Shown in pieces: positions 17,189 through 25,881 of a DNA stretch of 62,511 bases. The notes beneath the pieces were generated by a model, which worked only from the letters and a program-made list of their open reading frames with translations, did not search any database and had not been told where the DNA came from. This DNA is from an uncultured Dorea sp. (GTDB lineage: Bacteria > Bacillota > Clostridia > Lachnospirales > Lachnospiraceae). The translations under genes and the position numbers were made by a program. Location: the NCBI GenBank assembly GCA_910584575.1, contig CAJUBG010000015.1:1-62511 (forward strand). Reading direction: 5' to 3'. Position 1 is the first letter of the stretch; every line of letters begins with the position of its first letter.

Positions 17189-18013
17189 ATGAATTTTTTT
17201 ACACCTGCCGAGGTGGCGAAAAACTATATTGCAGCAGGTAAAGCGAAGGTGAACACGCCGGTTAGCAAGATGCTTCTTCTGGCGGTATTGGCGGGCGCGT
17301 TCATCGCAATGGGCGGTGTGGGCGCGACAACCGTAGCAGTCTCGGTTCCGCTTGCGTCGGTGGGAAAGTTCGTCGGCGCGTGCGTGTTTCCGGGCGGCCT
17401 TACTATGGTTCTGCTTGCGGGCAGCGAATTATTCACGGGCAATACATTGCTAGTGATTCCGCTGCTTCAAAAGGAGATTACTCCGGCGGGGATGCTTAAG
17501 AACTGGGGCGTGGTATATCTTGGGAATCTGGCCGGCGGCCTTCTGGTGGCGGCAGGCGTCGTATATTCCCACCAGCCGGATTTGTTTGAAAAACAGATGG
17601 CAGTGTCCGTCATTTCAACGGCTGCCGCCAAGTGCTCGCTGTCTTTTGGGGATGCGTTTCTTCGGGGAATTCTGTGCAATTTCCTGGTCTGTATTGCCGT
17701 GTGGATTTCCTTTGCGGCAAAGGATGTGGCGGGTAAGATTATGGGACTGTTTTTCCCGATTATGATGTTTGTGCTCTGTGGGTTTGAACACAGCATAGCG
17801 AATATGTATTACATTGGGGCAGGGATTTTTGCCAAGGGGATACAGGAGTATGGAGATGCTGCGGCAGCGGCAGGCGTGGATATGGGCGCCATTACCTGGG
17901 GGAATTTCTTTGGGGCAAACCTGCTGCCGGTAACCATTGGCAATATCATCGGAGGCGCGGTCTGTGTCGGGTGCGTATACTGGTATATTTATCTGAGGAA
18001 AGCGGACAGATAG
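17189..18013 (+). CDS. Formate/nitrite transporter family channel
   Basis: 274 residues with about six membrane helices and FNT signatures: FTPAEVAKNYIAAGKAK at the N terminus, AGSELFTGNTL, NFLVCIAVW and CGFEHSIANMYYI. FNT pentamers move formate, nitrite or hydrosulfide. In a fermenting anaerobe formate is the likeliest substrate, but the sequence alone does not prove it. Start chosen at the ATG seven bases after GAGGGGG; a TTG 21 bases earlier is in frame. The following gene is a sensor kinase 60 bases downstream. Confidence 0.92.
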   Translation: MNFFTPAEVAKNYIAAGKAKVNTPVSKMLLLAVLAGAFIAMGGVGATTVAVSVPLASVGKFVGACVFPGGLTMVLLAGSELFTGNTLLVIPLLQKEITPAGMLKNWGVVYLGNLAGGLLVAAGVVYSHQPDLFEKQMAVSVISTAAAKCSLSFGDAFLRGILCNFLVCIAVWISFAAKDVAGKIMGLFFPIMMFVLCGFEHSIANMYYIGAGIFAKGIQEYGDAAAAAGVDMGAITWGNFFGANLLPVTIGNIIGGAVCVGCVYWYIYLRKADR

Positions 18014-18039
18014 TTCGTATACGTATATAGTTTACGTAT
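18010..18039 (+). promoter_or_regulatory. Possible operator in FNT-kinase spacer
   Basis: ATAGTTCGTAT and ATAGTTTACGTAT occur as near-repeats 17 bases apart, with overlapping palindromes CGTATACG and ATACGTAT. The period is shorter than usual for LytTR sites, so the binding protein is unclear. Confidence 0.3.
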
Positions 18040-18073
18040 CGGGCAGCGAAATGTGAGAAGGGAGTAGAGAAAA

Positions 18074-19402
18074 TTGCCGGAAGTATGTGAAGATTTGTTA
18101 TATAGTTCGATTATTCTCCCTATGATTCCCTTATGCTTTTATCCGGTGCATAGATATTTGAAGAACCGATTGCCCGTGTTGGCGGGTAAGATTGCCATAG
18201 CGCTTCTGGTTGTGGTTTCCTGTGTGGTGTTGGTTGGGAGTATTTATCCTCTGGGAGATGTGACGGATATCATCATATATCCGGCAGGTATTTATTTCCT
18301 TTATCTGTATAACAGGGAGGTCAGGCTTTCATTTCCCAAGAAGTTGTTTGCATTTCTTACTGCCTGTCTTATGGGAGGATTTTCAAAGTTATATGCTACA
18401 ATGTTCGATTATACCTTGCACCCGTCTGGAAATTCCCTTGCCTTTTCCTATGAAGCACTGGGAGTGCAGGTTTTGTTTTTGTTGGCTGCTGATGTTATTC
18501 TGTATCTGCCTCTTACCAGATATATGGGGTGGGTGATGGAGAATTTTCATGAAGAAGCGGTTTGGAAAAGGGTATGGTGTTTTCCGGCGCTTTTTTTGGC
18601 GTCTACCTATTTTATGTACCCGCGCGTATATCGAAACATGTATGTTGGGTACGTGCGGCAGCTCTACCCGTTCGTTTTGTTGTTCTTTACTTTTTTTGTG
18701 GTATTGATTTATTTTCTGTTTTATGTGGTTGCACGTTCTTTTGTGGAGAAACAGAATACGGAGATTGCCAACCAGATGCTTTTGATGCAGGGGGCGCAGT
18801 ATCAGCAGTTATTAAGGAATGTGGAGGAAAACAGCCGAATCCGCCATGATTTCCGTCATCAGCTCATTGTGATTTCCGAGTTGGTGGGGCAGAAGGAGTA
18901 CGAGAAACTAAAGGAGTATGTGAGCAGATACATCGACGAGGAGCAGGCGGAGATGAAGCTGTACTCCTATTCGGCGGCGTTGAATGCGCTGATTTCATAT
19001 TATGAGTCCATTTGCCAGAGGAGGGATATCAAGACGGATTTCGCTGTCTCCCTGCCGAAGAAGCAACAGGTGTCGGATCAAGATTTCTGCGTGATGCTTG
19101 GTAATCTGCTGGAAAATGCCATGGACGGCGTCAGGGATATGGAGGAGCCGTATATCAGGCTGAGGATTTGGCAGACGGCGTCTAATATGCTTGCGGTGAA
19201 GGTGGAGAACCCTTATCAGGGAGAGATTAAGAAGGAGGGGAGGCATTACCGTTCATCCAAGAGGGAAGGTTTTGGCCAGGGGTTAGAATCTGTGAATATG
19301 ATTGCCATGAAGTATGGCGATATGATGGAGGTGCTTACAGACGGGGAGATTTTTACAGTTAAGATTTTGCTGCAGGTTCCGTCTGGAGAATCAGAAAATT
19401 GA
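18074..19402 (+). CDS. GHKL sensor histidine kinase, no adjacent regulator
   Basis: 442 residues. About six N-terminal membrane segments lead to a coiled stretch, His258 in RIRHDFRHQ, an N-box (LGNLLENAMDGV) and a glycine loop (GFGQGLESVNM). It is the AgrC/LytS-like GHKL class. Starts at a TTG ten bases after AAGGGAG. No response regulator is adjacent: the neighbours are an FNT channel upstream and an antiporter 14 bases downstream, with which it is probably co-transcribed. It may signal to one of the LytTR proteins elsewhere in the window. Confidence 0.88.
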   Translation: MPEVCEDLLYSSIILPMIPLCFYPVHRYLKNRLPVLAGKIAIALLVVVSCVVLVGSIYPLGDVTDIIIYPAGIYFLYLYNREVRLSFPKKLFAFLTACLMGGFSKLYATMFDYTLHPSGNSLAFSYEALGVQVLFLLAADVILYLPLTRYMGWVMENFHEEAVWKRVWCFPALFLASTYFMYPRVYRNMYVGYVRQLYPFVLLFFTFFVVLIYFLFYVVARSFVEKQNTEIANQMLLMQGAQYQQLLRNVEENSRIRHDFRHQLIVISELVGQKEYEKLKEYVSRYIDEEQAEMKLYSYSAALNALISYYESICQRRDIKTDFAVSLPKKQQVSDQDFCVMLGNLLENAMDGVRDMEEPYIRLRIWQTASNMLAVKVENPYQGEIKKEGRHYRSSKREGFGQGLESVNMIAMKYGDMMEVLTDGEIFTVKILLQVPSGESEN

Positions 19403-19415
19403 AGGGAGAAGAAGG

Positions 19416-20687
19416 ATGGATACATTTCTTTTAAATACGGTCATTTTATTGGCGCTTGTAGTAGTGTTGGGATTTTTTAATGAGAAGGTGACGAAATTTA
19501 CCCATGAAATTGCACTAATGCTGTTTACTGTAATTGCCGGCGGTGTGCTTCTGGTGTTGAGCGCGGTCTTAAAGGGTACGGGGACGGCATCCCAGGTGCT
19601 TGAGGAATTACAGTTTTTCAATCTGGAAGGATTTTTGATGGAGGGGGTTCTGTGCTTTATGCTGTTCGCAGGCTCATGCCATATGAGGCTTTTGGATTTT
19701 AAGAAGCATGCGAGGGCAATTTCGCTGTTGGCTGTGGGCGCAACATTTCTGGGGGCTGTGTTCTATGGACTGATTTTCTATGGGGCAGGCAAGGTTCTGG
19801 GGCTTCCGTTTACCCTTCCCGTTTGTCTGATGTTCGGCAGTATCGTTGCGCCTACGGACCCGATTGCCGCCACCAGTATTTTAAAGAGGTTTCACCTTCC
19901 CGAAGGGATTAGCTTCATCATAGAGGGGGAGTCTCTGCTGAATGACGGGATGGGCGTGGCATTGTTCATCTTTTTTTCGGGAATGGTTACTGCAAAGGAA
20001 AGCGGTGGTTTTATTGCTGTGATGGCGAAGGAGATACTGGGCGCCGTGGTTGTGGGAATTGTAGTAACATTCTTATGCTTCGCTATATTCAGCCGTACCG
20101 AGGATGAGGCCAGGCAGATATTTACCAGCCTTCTGGCGGTGTCCCTGTCCTATGTATTGTGCGAGTATTTTGGATTTTCCGGGGCGATTGCGTCGGTTGT
20201 GTGCGGAGTTTTATTCTCTGCGCTTCGGAATTTTTCGGAGTATAAGGGGAAGCCCCTAAACCTTCGTCAGTTTGATATCTTCTGGGGAATATTGGATACG
20301 CTGCTGAATTCCGTCTTGTATGTTATGCTTGGGCTTTCATTTATCCGGATTTTACAGATGCCTCATGTTCTGGTTCTGTCACTCCTTGCCATTGCTGCAA
20401 ATCTCGTCGGAAGGGCGGGAAGCCTTGGAGTTACAACCATATTCATTGGCTCTCTGCCTGACGGGTACAACAAGCCCCAGTTCATTAAGCTGTTGACCTG
20501 GGGAGGGCTTCGGGGAGGGCTTTCAGTCGCCCTTGCCATGAGCGCCCAGGGGATGGTTTCTGATGAGCTTCACCTGATTATCCTTGGCGGAACCTATGCG
20601 ATTGTTTTCTTTACAACGATTGTCCAGGGGATGACTATGCACAGAGTATATGAGCGTATTCAGAGCACCGTGGTTAAAGGAGAGTAA
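19416..20687 (+). CDS. Cation/proton antiporter, CPA1 (NhaP) type
   Basis: 423 residues, about 12 membrane helices. Characteristic stretches are PTDPIAATSILKRF and EGESLLNDGMG (the ND motif of CPA1 exchangers), plus GGLRGGLSVALA in a late helix. Expected to exchange Na+ or K+ for H+ at the cell membrane and help pH homeostasis. It begins 14 bases after the kinase gene with GAAGGGAGAAG, and the AEC carrier follows four bases after its stop, so the three appear to be one transcript. No cytoplasmic regulatory domain. Confidence 0.93.
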   Translation: MDTFLLNTVILLALVVVLGFFNEKVTKFTHEIALMLFTVIAGGVLLVLSAVLKGTGTASQVLEELQFFNLEGFLMEGVLCFMLFAGSCHMRLLDFKKHARAISLLAVGATFLGAVFYGLIFYGAGKVLGLPFTLPVCLMFGSIVAPTDPIAATSILKRFHLPEGISFIIEGESLLNDGMGVALFIFFSGMVTAKESGGFIAVMAKEILGAVVVGIVVTFLCFAIFSRTEDEARQIFTSLLAVSLSYVLCEYFGFSGAIASVVCGVLFSALRNFSEYKGKPLNLRQFDIFWGILDTLLNSVLYVMLGLSFIRILQMPHVLVLSLLAIAANLVGRAGSLGVTTIFIGSLPDGYNKPQFIKLLTWGGLRGGLSVALAMSAQGMVSDELHLIILGGTYAIVFFTTIVQGMTMHRVYERIQSTVVKGE

Positions 20688-20690
20688 AAA

Positions 20691-21602
20691 ATGTTACTGT
20701 TACAACAGATGATTGTTTTGTTTATCTATATTGCTCTTGGATATGGGGCGGCAAAAAAAGGGGTCATGGATGAGACCTTCAGTAAGAAGATTTCCTGGGT
20801 GGTGGTAAATGTTGCCAATCCTGCCCTTACGCTGTCTGCCGTGGTAAACGGAGACGGGACGATTAAAGGAAAAGAGCTTCTTCTGACTGCGGTGATTGCG
20901 TTGGTGATTCTTGGGGGAATGGTATTGTTATCGCTTGCAATACCATTCATGTTTCGTGTCAGGAAAGAACAGAGGGGCGTTTATCGGCTGATGAGTGCAT
21001 TTAACAATATCGGCTTCATGGGGTTTCCGGTGATTGTGGCGGTGTATGGGCAGGAGGCGCTTCTGTATGCGGCCATATTTTCCATGCTGTTTAATGTCTT
21101 AATCTATACTTATGGGATTCAGACTGTACAGAAGGGAACAAAGGGGATTGAGTGGGGAAAGGTATTTAACATAGGGGTAATCGGCAGTATTTTGGCGATT
21201 GCGATTTATCTCCTTGAGATTCCTACTCCGGAATTCTTCAATACGACTATGAGTGGGTTAAGCGGGCTGACTGCCCCCTTAAGTATGATGGTGATTGGTA
21301 TTTCTCTGACCAGTATCAGGCTGAAGGAATTGTTTCTGGATAAGAGGCTGCTTCTGTATTCTCTGACAAAGCTTTTGGTGATTCCGATTCTTGCCATGCA
21401 GGTGATTGTCAGGGTGATTGATAACGAAATGCTGTGCGGGGTGTGTATGGTGATGCTTGCGACTCCGGCGGCGAGTATGACCGCCATGCTGGCGCAGCAG
21501 TATGGAGATGAAGAAAGCGCGGAGCAGGCGGCAAAAGGCGTGGCGCTTACCACGCTTTTGTCTGTCGTGACGATTCCCGTTGTGTCGGCTGTGGTGTTTT
21601 AG
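20691..21602 (+). CDS. AEC-family transporter (auxin efflux carrier type)
   Basis: 303 residues and about ten membrane helices in the two-bundle AEC arrangement, with NVANPALTLSAVV and FNNIGFMGFPV in the first half and MLATPAASMTAMLAQQYG in the second. Bacterial members carry malate, malonate or other organic acids. It starts four bases after the antiporter gene, and the tail overlaps the convergent CPBP gene by four bases. Substrate not deducible. Confidence 0.9.
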   Translation: MLLLQQMIVLFIYIALGYGAAKKGVMDETFSKKISWVVVNVANPALTLSAVVNGDGTIKGKELLLTAVIALVILGGMVLLSLAIPFMFRVRKEQRGVYRLMSAFNNIGFMGFPVIVAVYGQEALLYAAIFSMLFNVLIYTYGIQTVQKGTKGIEWGKVFNIGVIGSILAIAIYLLEIPTPEFFNTTMSGLSGLTAPLSMMVIGISLTSIRLKELFLDKRLLLYSLTKLLVIPILAMQVIVRVIDNEMLCGVCMVMLATPAASMTAMLAQQYGDEESAEQAAKGVALTTLLSVVTIPVVSAVVF

Positions 21603-22486
21603 GAGTGCGAATGCTTTTCCCCCCACAGATATAGGCAGATACACGACGCTATCAGCAGAATATCAGCAAATAGAGTCCCTTCAATGCCAAAACCTACGTT
21701 GTATGCGAAGCTGTTATTTGCCGTGGAGGTATCCAGACGGAAGACAGAATATGGGGATACGATACCGGAGTTTGGCAGTCCAAAAATGATATTCTGTGTA
21801 AAATTCCACATGGCATGCATGGACATGGCGCACCAGATACTGTCCATGTAATAGACCATGAATGAGAATAAAATCCCAACAATAAATATATTTAGCACGG
21901 ACAAAACCGTAACGCCTTCATTCATCAGGTGCAGGATGGCAAAAAGCAGGGAATTTCCTATGACAGCCGTTGCCGGATGTCTGTAACTTTGCCTTAACCG
22001 CTGGTACAGGAAGCCTCTGCAGACCAATTCTTCTGCCGAGGACTGTACAAAGACTGCGATGAAGATCAGTACAAAAGCAATCGGCTGAAAAGAATTATAT
22101 TGTAGTGAAATGTCTTTGTTAAGCCATGCCGCAAGGATACAGACGCCGTTCAGGCCAAAGCCCATTACAAACCCGATAACGAGGTTCTTGCCGTTGTTGC
22201 CGGATGCCCTTCTTCCTATTGTTTTCAGGATAGGGCGGTTTTTCTTCGTAAACCGCAGATACAATATTGTTAGTATCCAGATGCCGATAAAACTCAGATA
22301 CATATAGACGGTTGTTGCAATGTCTGTACTTGACATGAAGGGGAGGAAGCCTAATAACATTCCCAGAAATTGTCCAAGTAGGATGAGCAGTATTGTAAGA
22401 ATGTACAATACAAGTATATTGTCGGTGAGTCTGCGTTTTGTGACTTCTAAATTATCTATATTTTCCTTTCTTAGCATAATATGCAA
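21599..22486 (-). CDS. CPBP-family intramembrane metalloprotease
   Basis: 295 residues with about eight hydrophobic segments and the CPBP/Abi motifs: EELVCRGFLYQRL (Glu-Glu plus Arg), ILHLMNEG and MHAMWNFTQN, supplying the predicted metal ligands. Relatives include Rce1-type proteases and bacteriocin-immunity proteins. A TTG start six bases after AGGAGG fits better than the ATG three codons later, which is 15 bases away. It diverges from the PadR gene, so the operator array between them could control both. Target unknown. Confidence 0.88.
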   Translation of the reverse strand: MHIMLRKENIDNLEVTKRRLTDNILVLYILTILLILLGQFLGMLLGFLPFMSSTDIATTVYMYLSFIGIWILTILYLRFTKKNRPILKTIGRRASGNNGKNLVIGFVMGFGLNGVCILAAWLNKDISLQYNSFQPIAFVLIFIAVFVQSSAEELVCRGFLYQRLRQSYRHPATAVIGNSLLFAILHLMNEGVTVLSVLNIFIVGILFSFMVYYMDSIWCAMSMHAMWNFTQNIIFGLPNSGIVSPYSVFRLDTSTANNSFAYNVGFGIEGTLFADILLIASCICLYLWGEKHSHS

Positions 22487-22564
22487 ATAAAACCTCCTAT
22501 ATATTTTGATAAAAAAATAGTATCACAGTATTTTAACATGGTCAATGCAAATCACGGAATGTCC

Positions 22565-22593
22565 TTGACAAATATATCGAGGTGTGATATAAA
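22565..22593 (+). promoter_or_regulatory. SigA-type promoter of padR-DUF2812
   Basis: TTGACA, 17-base spacer, TATAAA. The first operator-like repeat (22573-22591) lies in its spacer and -10 element, so a bound repressor would block polymerase. Confidence 0.8.
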
Positions 22594-22650
22594 ATATATA
22601 ACGAAGTGCGATATAGTGAGCTTCGATATATCGGAATAAGATATATCGAG
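22573..22650 (+). promoter_or_regulatory. PadR operator array
   Basis: Two similar blocks, TATATCGAGGTGTGATATA and, from 22595, TATATAACGAAGTGCGATAT(A), are followed by the palindrome CGATATATCG (22624) and GATATATCGAG (22640). The recurring TATATCG words overlapping and following the promoter are what autoregulation by the adjacent PadR protein would need. Confidence 0.6.
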
Positions 22651-22679
22651 CTAAAATGTTATAAGAATGGGAGGAAGGG

Positions 22680-23006
22680 ATGACAGACAGGATCAAAAGA
22701 GTGTATGTTCCCATGACGGAAACCGGCTTCTACATTTTATATTGTCTGAAAGATGAGATGCATGGGTATAACATCGGGCAGAAGGTGAAGCAGATGACAG
22801 GCGGGGAAGTGACCATCAGCCCCGGAACCATGTATGGAACACTGTCTAAGATGGAGAAGGACGGATTAATCAGATTTGTAAGAGAAGAAGATAAACGAAA
22901 GCTGTATGTGATTACAGAGCTTGGGTGGGAGGTATTGAACATAGAGCTTCACAGGATTGAAAGATTATACCAGAACAGTAAAGGAGAGTACGGTTATGGC
23001 GGATAG
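22680..23006 (+). CDS. PadR-family transcriptional regulator
   Basis: 108 residues forming one PadR winged-helix domain (GFYILYCLKDEMHGYNIGQK, SPGTMYGTLSKMEKDGLI, RKLYVITELG), with a short C-terminal helix for dimerisation. It is probably a repressor of its own operon through the operator array just upstream. GGGAGGAAGG ribosome-binding site. The last 11 bases overlap the DUF2812 gene, the usual partner of this PadR subtype, whose product may modulate or be controlled by it. Inducer unknown. Confidence 0.93.
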   Translation: MTDRIKRVYVPMTETGFYILYCLKDEMHGYNIGQKVKQMTGGEVTISPGTMYGTLSKMEKDGLIRFVREEDKRKLYVITELGWEVLNIELHRIERLYQNSKGEYGYGG

Positions 23007-23556
23007 GGTCAGGTTCCGTTTCTGGACAATTACGGATTATGAGGAGGAGGAACAGTTTTTAAGAGAACAGCATCGCGAAGGGTGGAGGTTTAAAAGATAT
23101 GTTCTTCCGGGATTTTATTTATTTGACAGGTGTACTCCAGAGGATATGGTGTACAGGCTGGATTTTGATCAGGCGGTTAAGGGTGAAAAGATGGGATATC
23201 TTAAGATGTATCGGGATTATGGATGGGAATATCTGTTTGATGTGAATGGGTTCAGTTATTTCCGGAAGCCTGCGGAGGGCCTGGATAAGGAGACAGAGAT
23301 ATTCAGTGACAACGACTCAAGGCTTGAGATGGTAAGGCGTATCTTTTGGCGGAGAATGGTGCCGCTTCTGTGCGTTTTTCTGTGTTGTCTGCTTCCGCAG
23401 CTTTTTACCCAATATGTTAGATGGAGAGAGTATGGGGATATGGGGGAAAAGGTTCTGTTAATCATCTTTGATGTGCTTTTTGTCCTGTATGTGTGGTTAT
23501 TTATCCACTGTGGGAGAGGAATCCACAGGCTGAGGAAGAAATATCAAAAAGAATAG
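22996..23556 (+). CDS. DUF2812 membrane protein
   Basis: 186 residues. The soluble N-terminal DUF2812 domain includes FWTITDYEEEEQFLREQHREG (two segments) and MVYRLDFD; two membrane helices follow (about 124-142 and 155-172), then a basic tail. The ATG at 22996 follows AAAGGAGA and overlaps the PadR gene, so the pair is coupled. DUF2812 has no established biochemical role; the recurrent PadR-DUF2812 pairing suggests a sensor or effector under PadR control. Confidence 0.88.
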   Translation: MADRVRFRFWTITDYEEEEQFLREQHREGWRFKRYVLPGFYLFDRCTPEDMVYRLDFDQAVKGEKMGYLKMYRDYGWEYLFDVNGFSYFRKPAEGLDKETEIFSDNDSRLEMVRRIFWRRMVPLLCVFLCCLLPQLFTQYVRWREYGDMGEKVLLIIFDVLFVLYVWLFIHCGRGIHRLRKKYQKE

Positions 23557-23574
23557 GTTAAGGAGATGAAAGAT

Positions 23575-24957
23575 ATGATATCAGGAGGATTTATGGTTCC
23601 CCATCCTCCCCTGATTATACCGGAGATTGGCAGGGGCGAGGAACGAAACATTCAGAAAACGATTGACGCATACCATGAGGTTGGGCGAAGGATAGGGGAG
23701 TTGAAGCCGGAGACAATCGTGTTAATCTCGCCCCATCAGATTATGTATGCGGATTATTTCCATATTTCACCGGGAAATGCGGGGAAAGGCGATTTCGGGC
23801 AATTCCGTGCAGGCCAGGTGAAGATGGAGGTCATCTATGACACGGAGTTTGTGGAGACGCTCTGCAAATTTGCGGAGGCGGGAGAGCTTCCCGCAGGAAC
23901 CCTGGGAGAGCGTGACAGGCGGTTAGATCACGGGACGATGGTTCCTCTCTATTTTGTAAATCAGTATTGGAGGGATTATAAGCTGGTCAGGATTGGCCTG
24001 TCGGGGCTTTCGCTTGCGGCACATTATGAACTGGGACGGCGTATCAAGGAGACGGCAGAAGTCCTTAACCGAAATATTGTGGTTATTGGAAGCGGAGATC
24101 TGTCCCACAGGCTTACCGCCGAGGGGCCTTACGGATATAAGAAGGAAGGGCCGCAGTACGATAGCCGTCTCATGGAGGTGATGGAGAAGGGCGATTTCGG
24201 ACGGCTTTTGGAGTTTTCGGAGGATTTCTGTGAGAAAGCAGGAGAATGCGGCCACAGGTCTTTCACGATGATGGCAGGGGCGTTGGATCAGACAAGTGTG
24301 CAGGCGAAGCGTCTTTCCTATGAGGGACCTTTTGGAGTAGGGTACGGCGTCTGTATTTATGAGGTAAGCGGCAGAGATTTGACACGGAATTTTAAAGAGC
24401 AGTACGAAGAAAAAGAGCGTGAACGGCTTCGCAAGCAGAGGGCAAGGGAGGATGATTATGTACGTCTTGCCAGGGCGGTTATAGAAGAATATGTGCGTAC
24501 AGGCAGGAGGAAAGAGATTCCGGGGAAGCTGCCTGAGGAGATGTATACCCAGAGGGCGGGGGTATTTGTTTCCATAAAGAAGGAAGGGCAGCTTCGGGGA
24601 TGTATCGGCACCATTCAGGCGGTACAGCCTTCAATAGCGGAGGAAATCAGGGAGAATGCCGTCAGCGCGTCTGTGAAGGATCCGAGATTTTCTCCTATTG
24701 AGCCGGATGAGCTGGATAAGCTCTCGATTAGTGTGGACGTATTGGGGGAGACTGAGAAGATTGCTTCACCGGAACAGTTGGATGTCAAACGGTATGGCGT
24801 GGTCGTGACGAAAGGGTACCGGCGCGGATTGCTTCTGCCTAATCTGGACGGAATAGATACTGTAAAGGAACAGGTTAGGATTGCGAAGCAGAAGGCGGGA
24901 ATCGGGGAATATGAAGATGTGCAGTTAGAAAGGTTTGAGGTGGTCCGGCATTATTGA
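23575..24957 (+). CDS. AmmeMemoRadiSam proteins B and A, fused (LigB/MEMO + AMMECR1)
   Basis: 460 residues. The N-terminal half (about 1-270) is a class III extradiol-dioxygenase-like MEMO domain (FMVPHPPLIIPEIG, VLISPHQ, GSGDLSHRL, HRSFTMMAG). The C-terminal half (about 290-455) is AMMECR1 (GVFVSIKKEGQLRGCIGT, DPRFSPI). In many anaerobes this fusion is paired with a dedicated radical SAM protein; the system's chemistry is unsettled. The ATG at 23566 abuts AGGAG, so the one at 23575 is preferred. Unusually, the radical SAM partner here lies 3.4 kb away beyond AT-rich accessory genes. Confidence 0.93.
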   Translation: MISGGFMVPHPPLIIPEIGRGEERNIQKTIDAYHEVGRRIGELKPETIVLISPHQIMYADYFHISPGNAGKGDFGQFRAGQVKMEVIYDTEFVETLCKFAEAGELPAGTLGERDRRLDHGTMVPLYFVNQYWRDYKLVRIGLSGLSLAAHYELGRRIKETAEVLNRNIVVIGSGDLSHRLTAEGPYGYKKEGPQYDSRLMEVMEKGDFGRLLEFSEDFCEKAGECGHRSFTMMAGALDQTSVQAKRLSYEGPFGVGYGVCIYEVSGRDLTRNFKEQYEEKERERLRKQRAREDDYVRLARAVIEEYVRTGRRKEIPGKLPEEMYTQRAGVFVSIKKEGQLRGCIGTIQAVQPSIAEEIRENAVSASVKDPRFSPIEPDELDKLSISVDVLGETEKIASPEQLDVKRYGVVVTKGYRRGLLLPNLDGIDTVKEQVRIAKQKAGIGEYEDVQLERFEVVRHY

Positions 24958-24961
24958 AAGT

Positions 24962-25020
24962 GAAAAAGGCTGTCGTATCTGGCGAAAGGGTTACTTTGCG
25001 TCTGGTACGGCAGCCTTAAG
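24962..25020. terminator. Bidirectional terminator between convergent genes
   Basis: AAGGCTGTCGTA pairs with TACGGCAGCCTT (12 bp with one G-T). The five A residues before it supply the T-tract on the minus strand, so it mainly serves the Rpn-type gene; the plus-strand tail is only TTAAGTTAAATT. Confidence 0.7.
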
Positions 25021-25200
25021 TTAAATTCTTCTTGTTTTTTCTAAATGGTGTATCTCGTCAAGCGGAAGCTCTGTTATTTCTGCGATTTCTTCGAGGGAAT
25101 CTTTCCCCCTGATAATGAGGCGGAGGGCGAAATTTTTTGCCGCTTTTTGTGTTGCTTCTAATGCTGTTTCATTCCGCATTTCTTCTAACATCTGGCACAT
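25021..25200 (-). CDS. Intragenic small protein, RpnS-like candidate (59 aa)
   Basis: Inside the nuclease gene and in the same frame, an ATG (starting MCQMLEEMRNE) sits eight bases after AAGGAAGGAG (complement of 25209-25218), a near-ideal ribosome-binding site. The product would be only the C-terminal helical region, without the nuclease core. For enterobacterial Rpn proteins, such internally initiated short forms are reported to act as antitoxins that block the full-length nuclease. The site is seen directly; its use is inferred. Confidence 0.55.
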   Translation of the reverse strand: MCQMLEEMRNETALEATQKAAKNFALRLIIRGKDSLEEIAEITELPLDEIHHLEKTRRI

Positions 25201-25839
25201 AGCCAACACTCCTTCCTTACTCTCTTTGAAAAAACGTACCCTGTCAGCCAATATTTTATAGTTCATATCGGATGGATCTGTGCATGAAAAATCATGCATT
25301 AGTTTCCCAAGAGTGGTTTCATCTTTGACTTGGGAATTTACATATATAATATGTGAATCATCATTAAAAAGGTGTCCGGTTTCCGTTACAAAACGGTCAA
25401 TATGATAAAGTGGAAGTCCGGCTTTCATAACATCATTTTCTGTAATAAAGATAACAAATGATTCCGGCAGCTTTTCATATTCGTTGCCAGGTTCTGTGAC
25501 ATTCGCATCAATTATGCTGGAATTATATCTTGCCCGTCTTGGTATTGCACCCTGATTACTACGCTGTACCTCAATGTTGAATATATCTCCGGTACTGTCC
25601 ACGGCAAATATATCAAGCCTTGCGGAACGTCCTTGCAAATTTTTCATATTATGTTGGGAATGTACTTCTGTTACTTTTAAATTATCCTTTTTTAATATGA
25701 TACGCAGCAACAACTCTACACATTCAATATCTTCAAATACTTTTGTCAGAAAATCGTCGTCCAATAGCCGAAAATTTTTTAATCGCTGTAAATCTTCTTT
25801 ATGCTTCTGGCTATATTGGAATTCGCTAGTGATTTCCAT
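25021..25839 (-). CDS. Rpn/PDDEXK_2-family nuclease
   Basis: 272 residues. The PD-(D/E)XK core is visible as ARLDIFAVDSTGDIFNIEVQRS (metal-binding Asp and the Glu-x-Gln variant), preceded by DDDFLTKVFED, the family's conserved opening. Rpn proteins are DNA endonucleases linked to recombination, genome instability and phage defence; relatives are annotated as PD-(D/E)XK transposase-like proteins. The C-terminal 59 residues appear to be made separately from an internal start. A 54-aa RHH-like gene lies 42 bases upstream on the same strand and may control it. Part of the block that separates the AmmeMemoRadiSam genes. Confidence 0.88.
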   Translation of the reverse strand: MEITSEFQYSQKHKEDLQRLKNFRLLDDDFLTKVFEDIECVELLLRIILKKDNLKVTEVHSQHNMKNLQGRSARLDIFAVDSTGDIFNIEVQRSNQGAIPRRARYNSSIIDANVTEPGNEYEKLPESFVIFITENDVMKAGLPLYHIDRFVTETGHLFNDDSHIIYVNSQVKDETTLGKLMHDFSCTDPSDMNYKILADRVRFFKESKEGVLAMCQMLEEMRNETALEATQKAAKNFALRLIIRGKDSLEEIAEITELPLDEIHHLEKTRRI

Positions 25840-25881
25840 TATATTAATTGTCCTTTCATAATTTGAAATTAGGTATAGATT

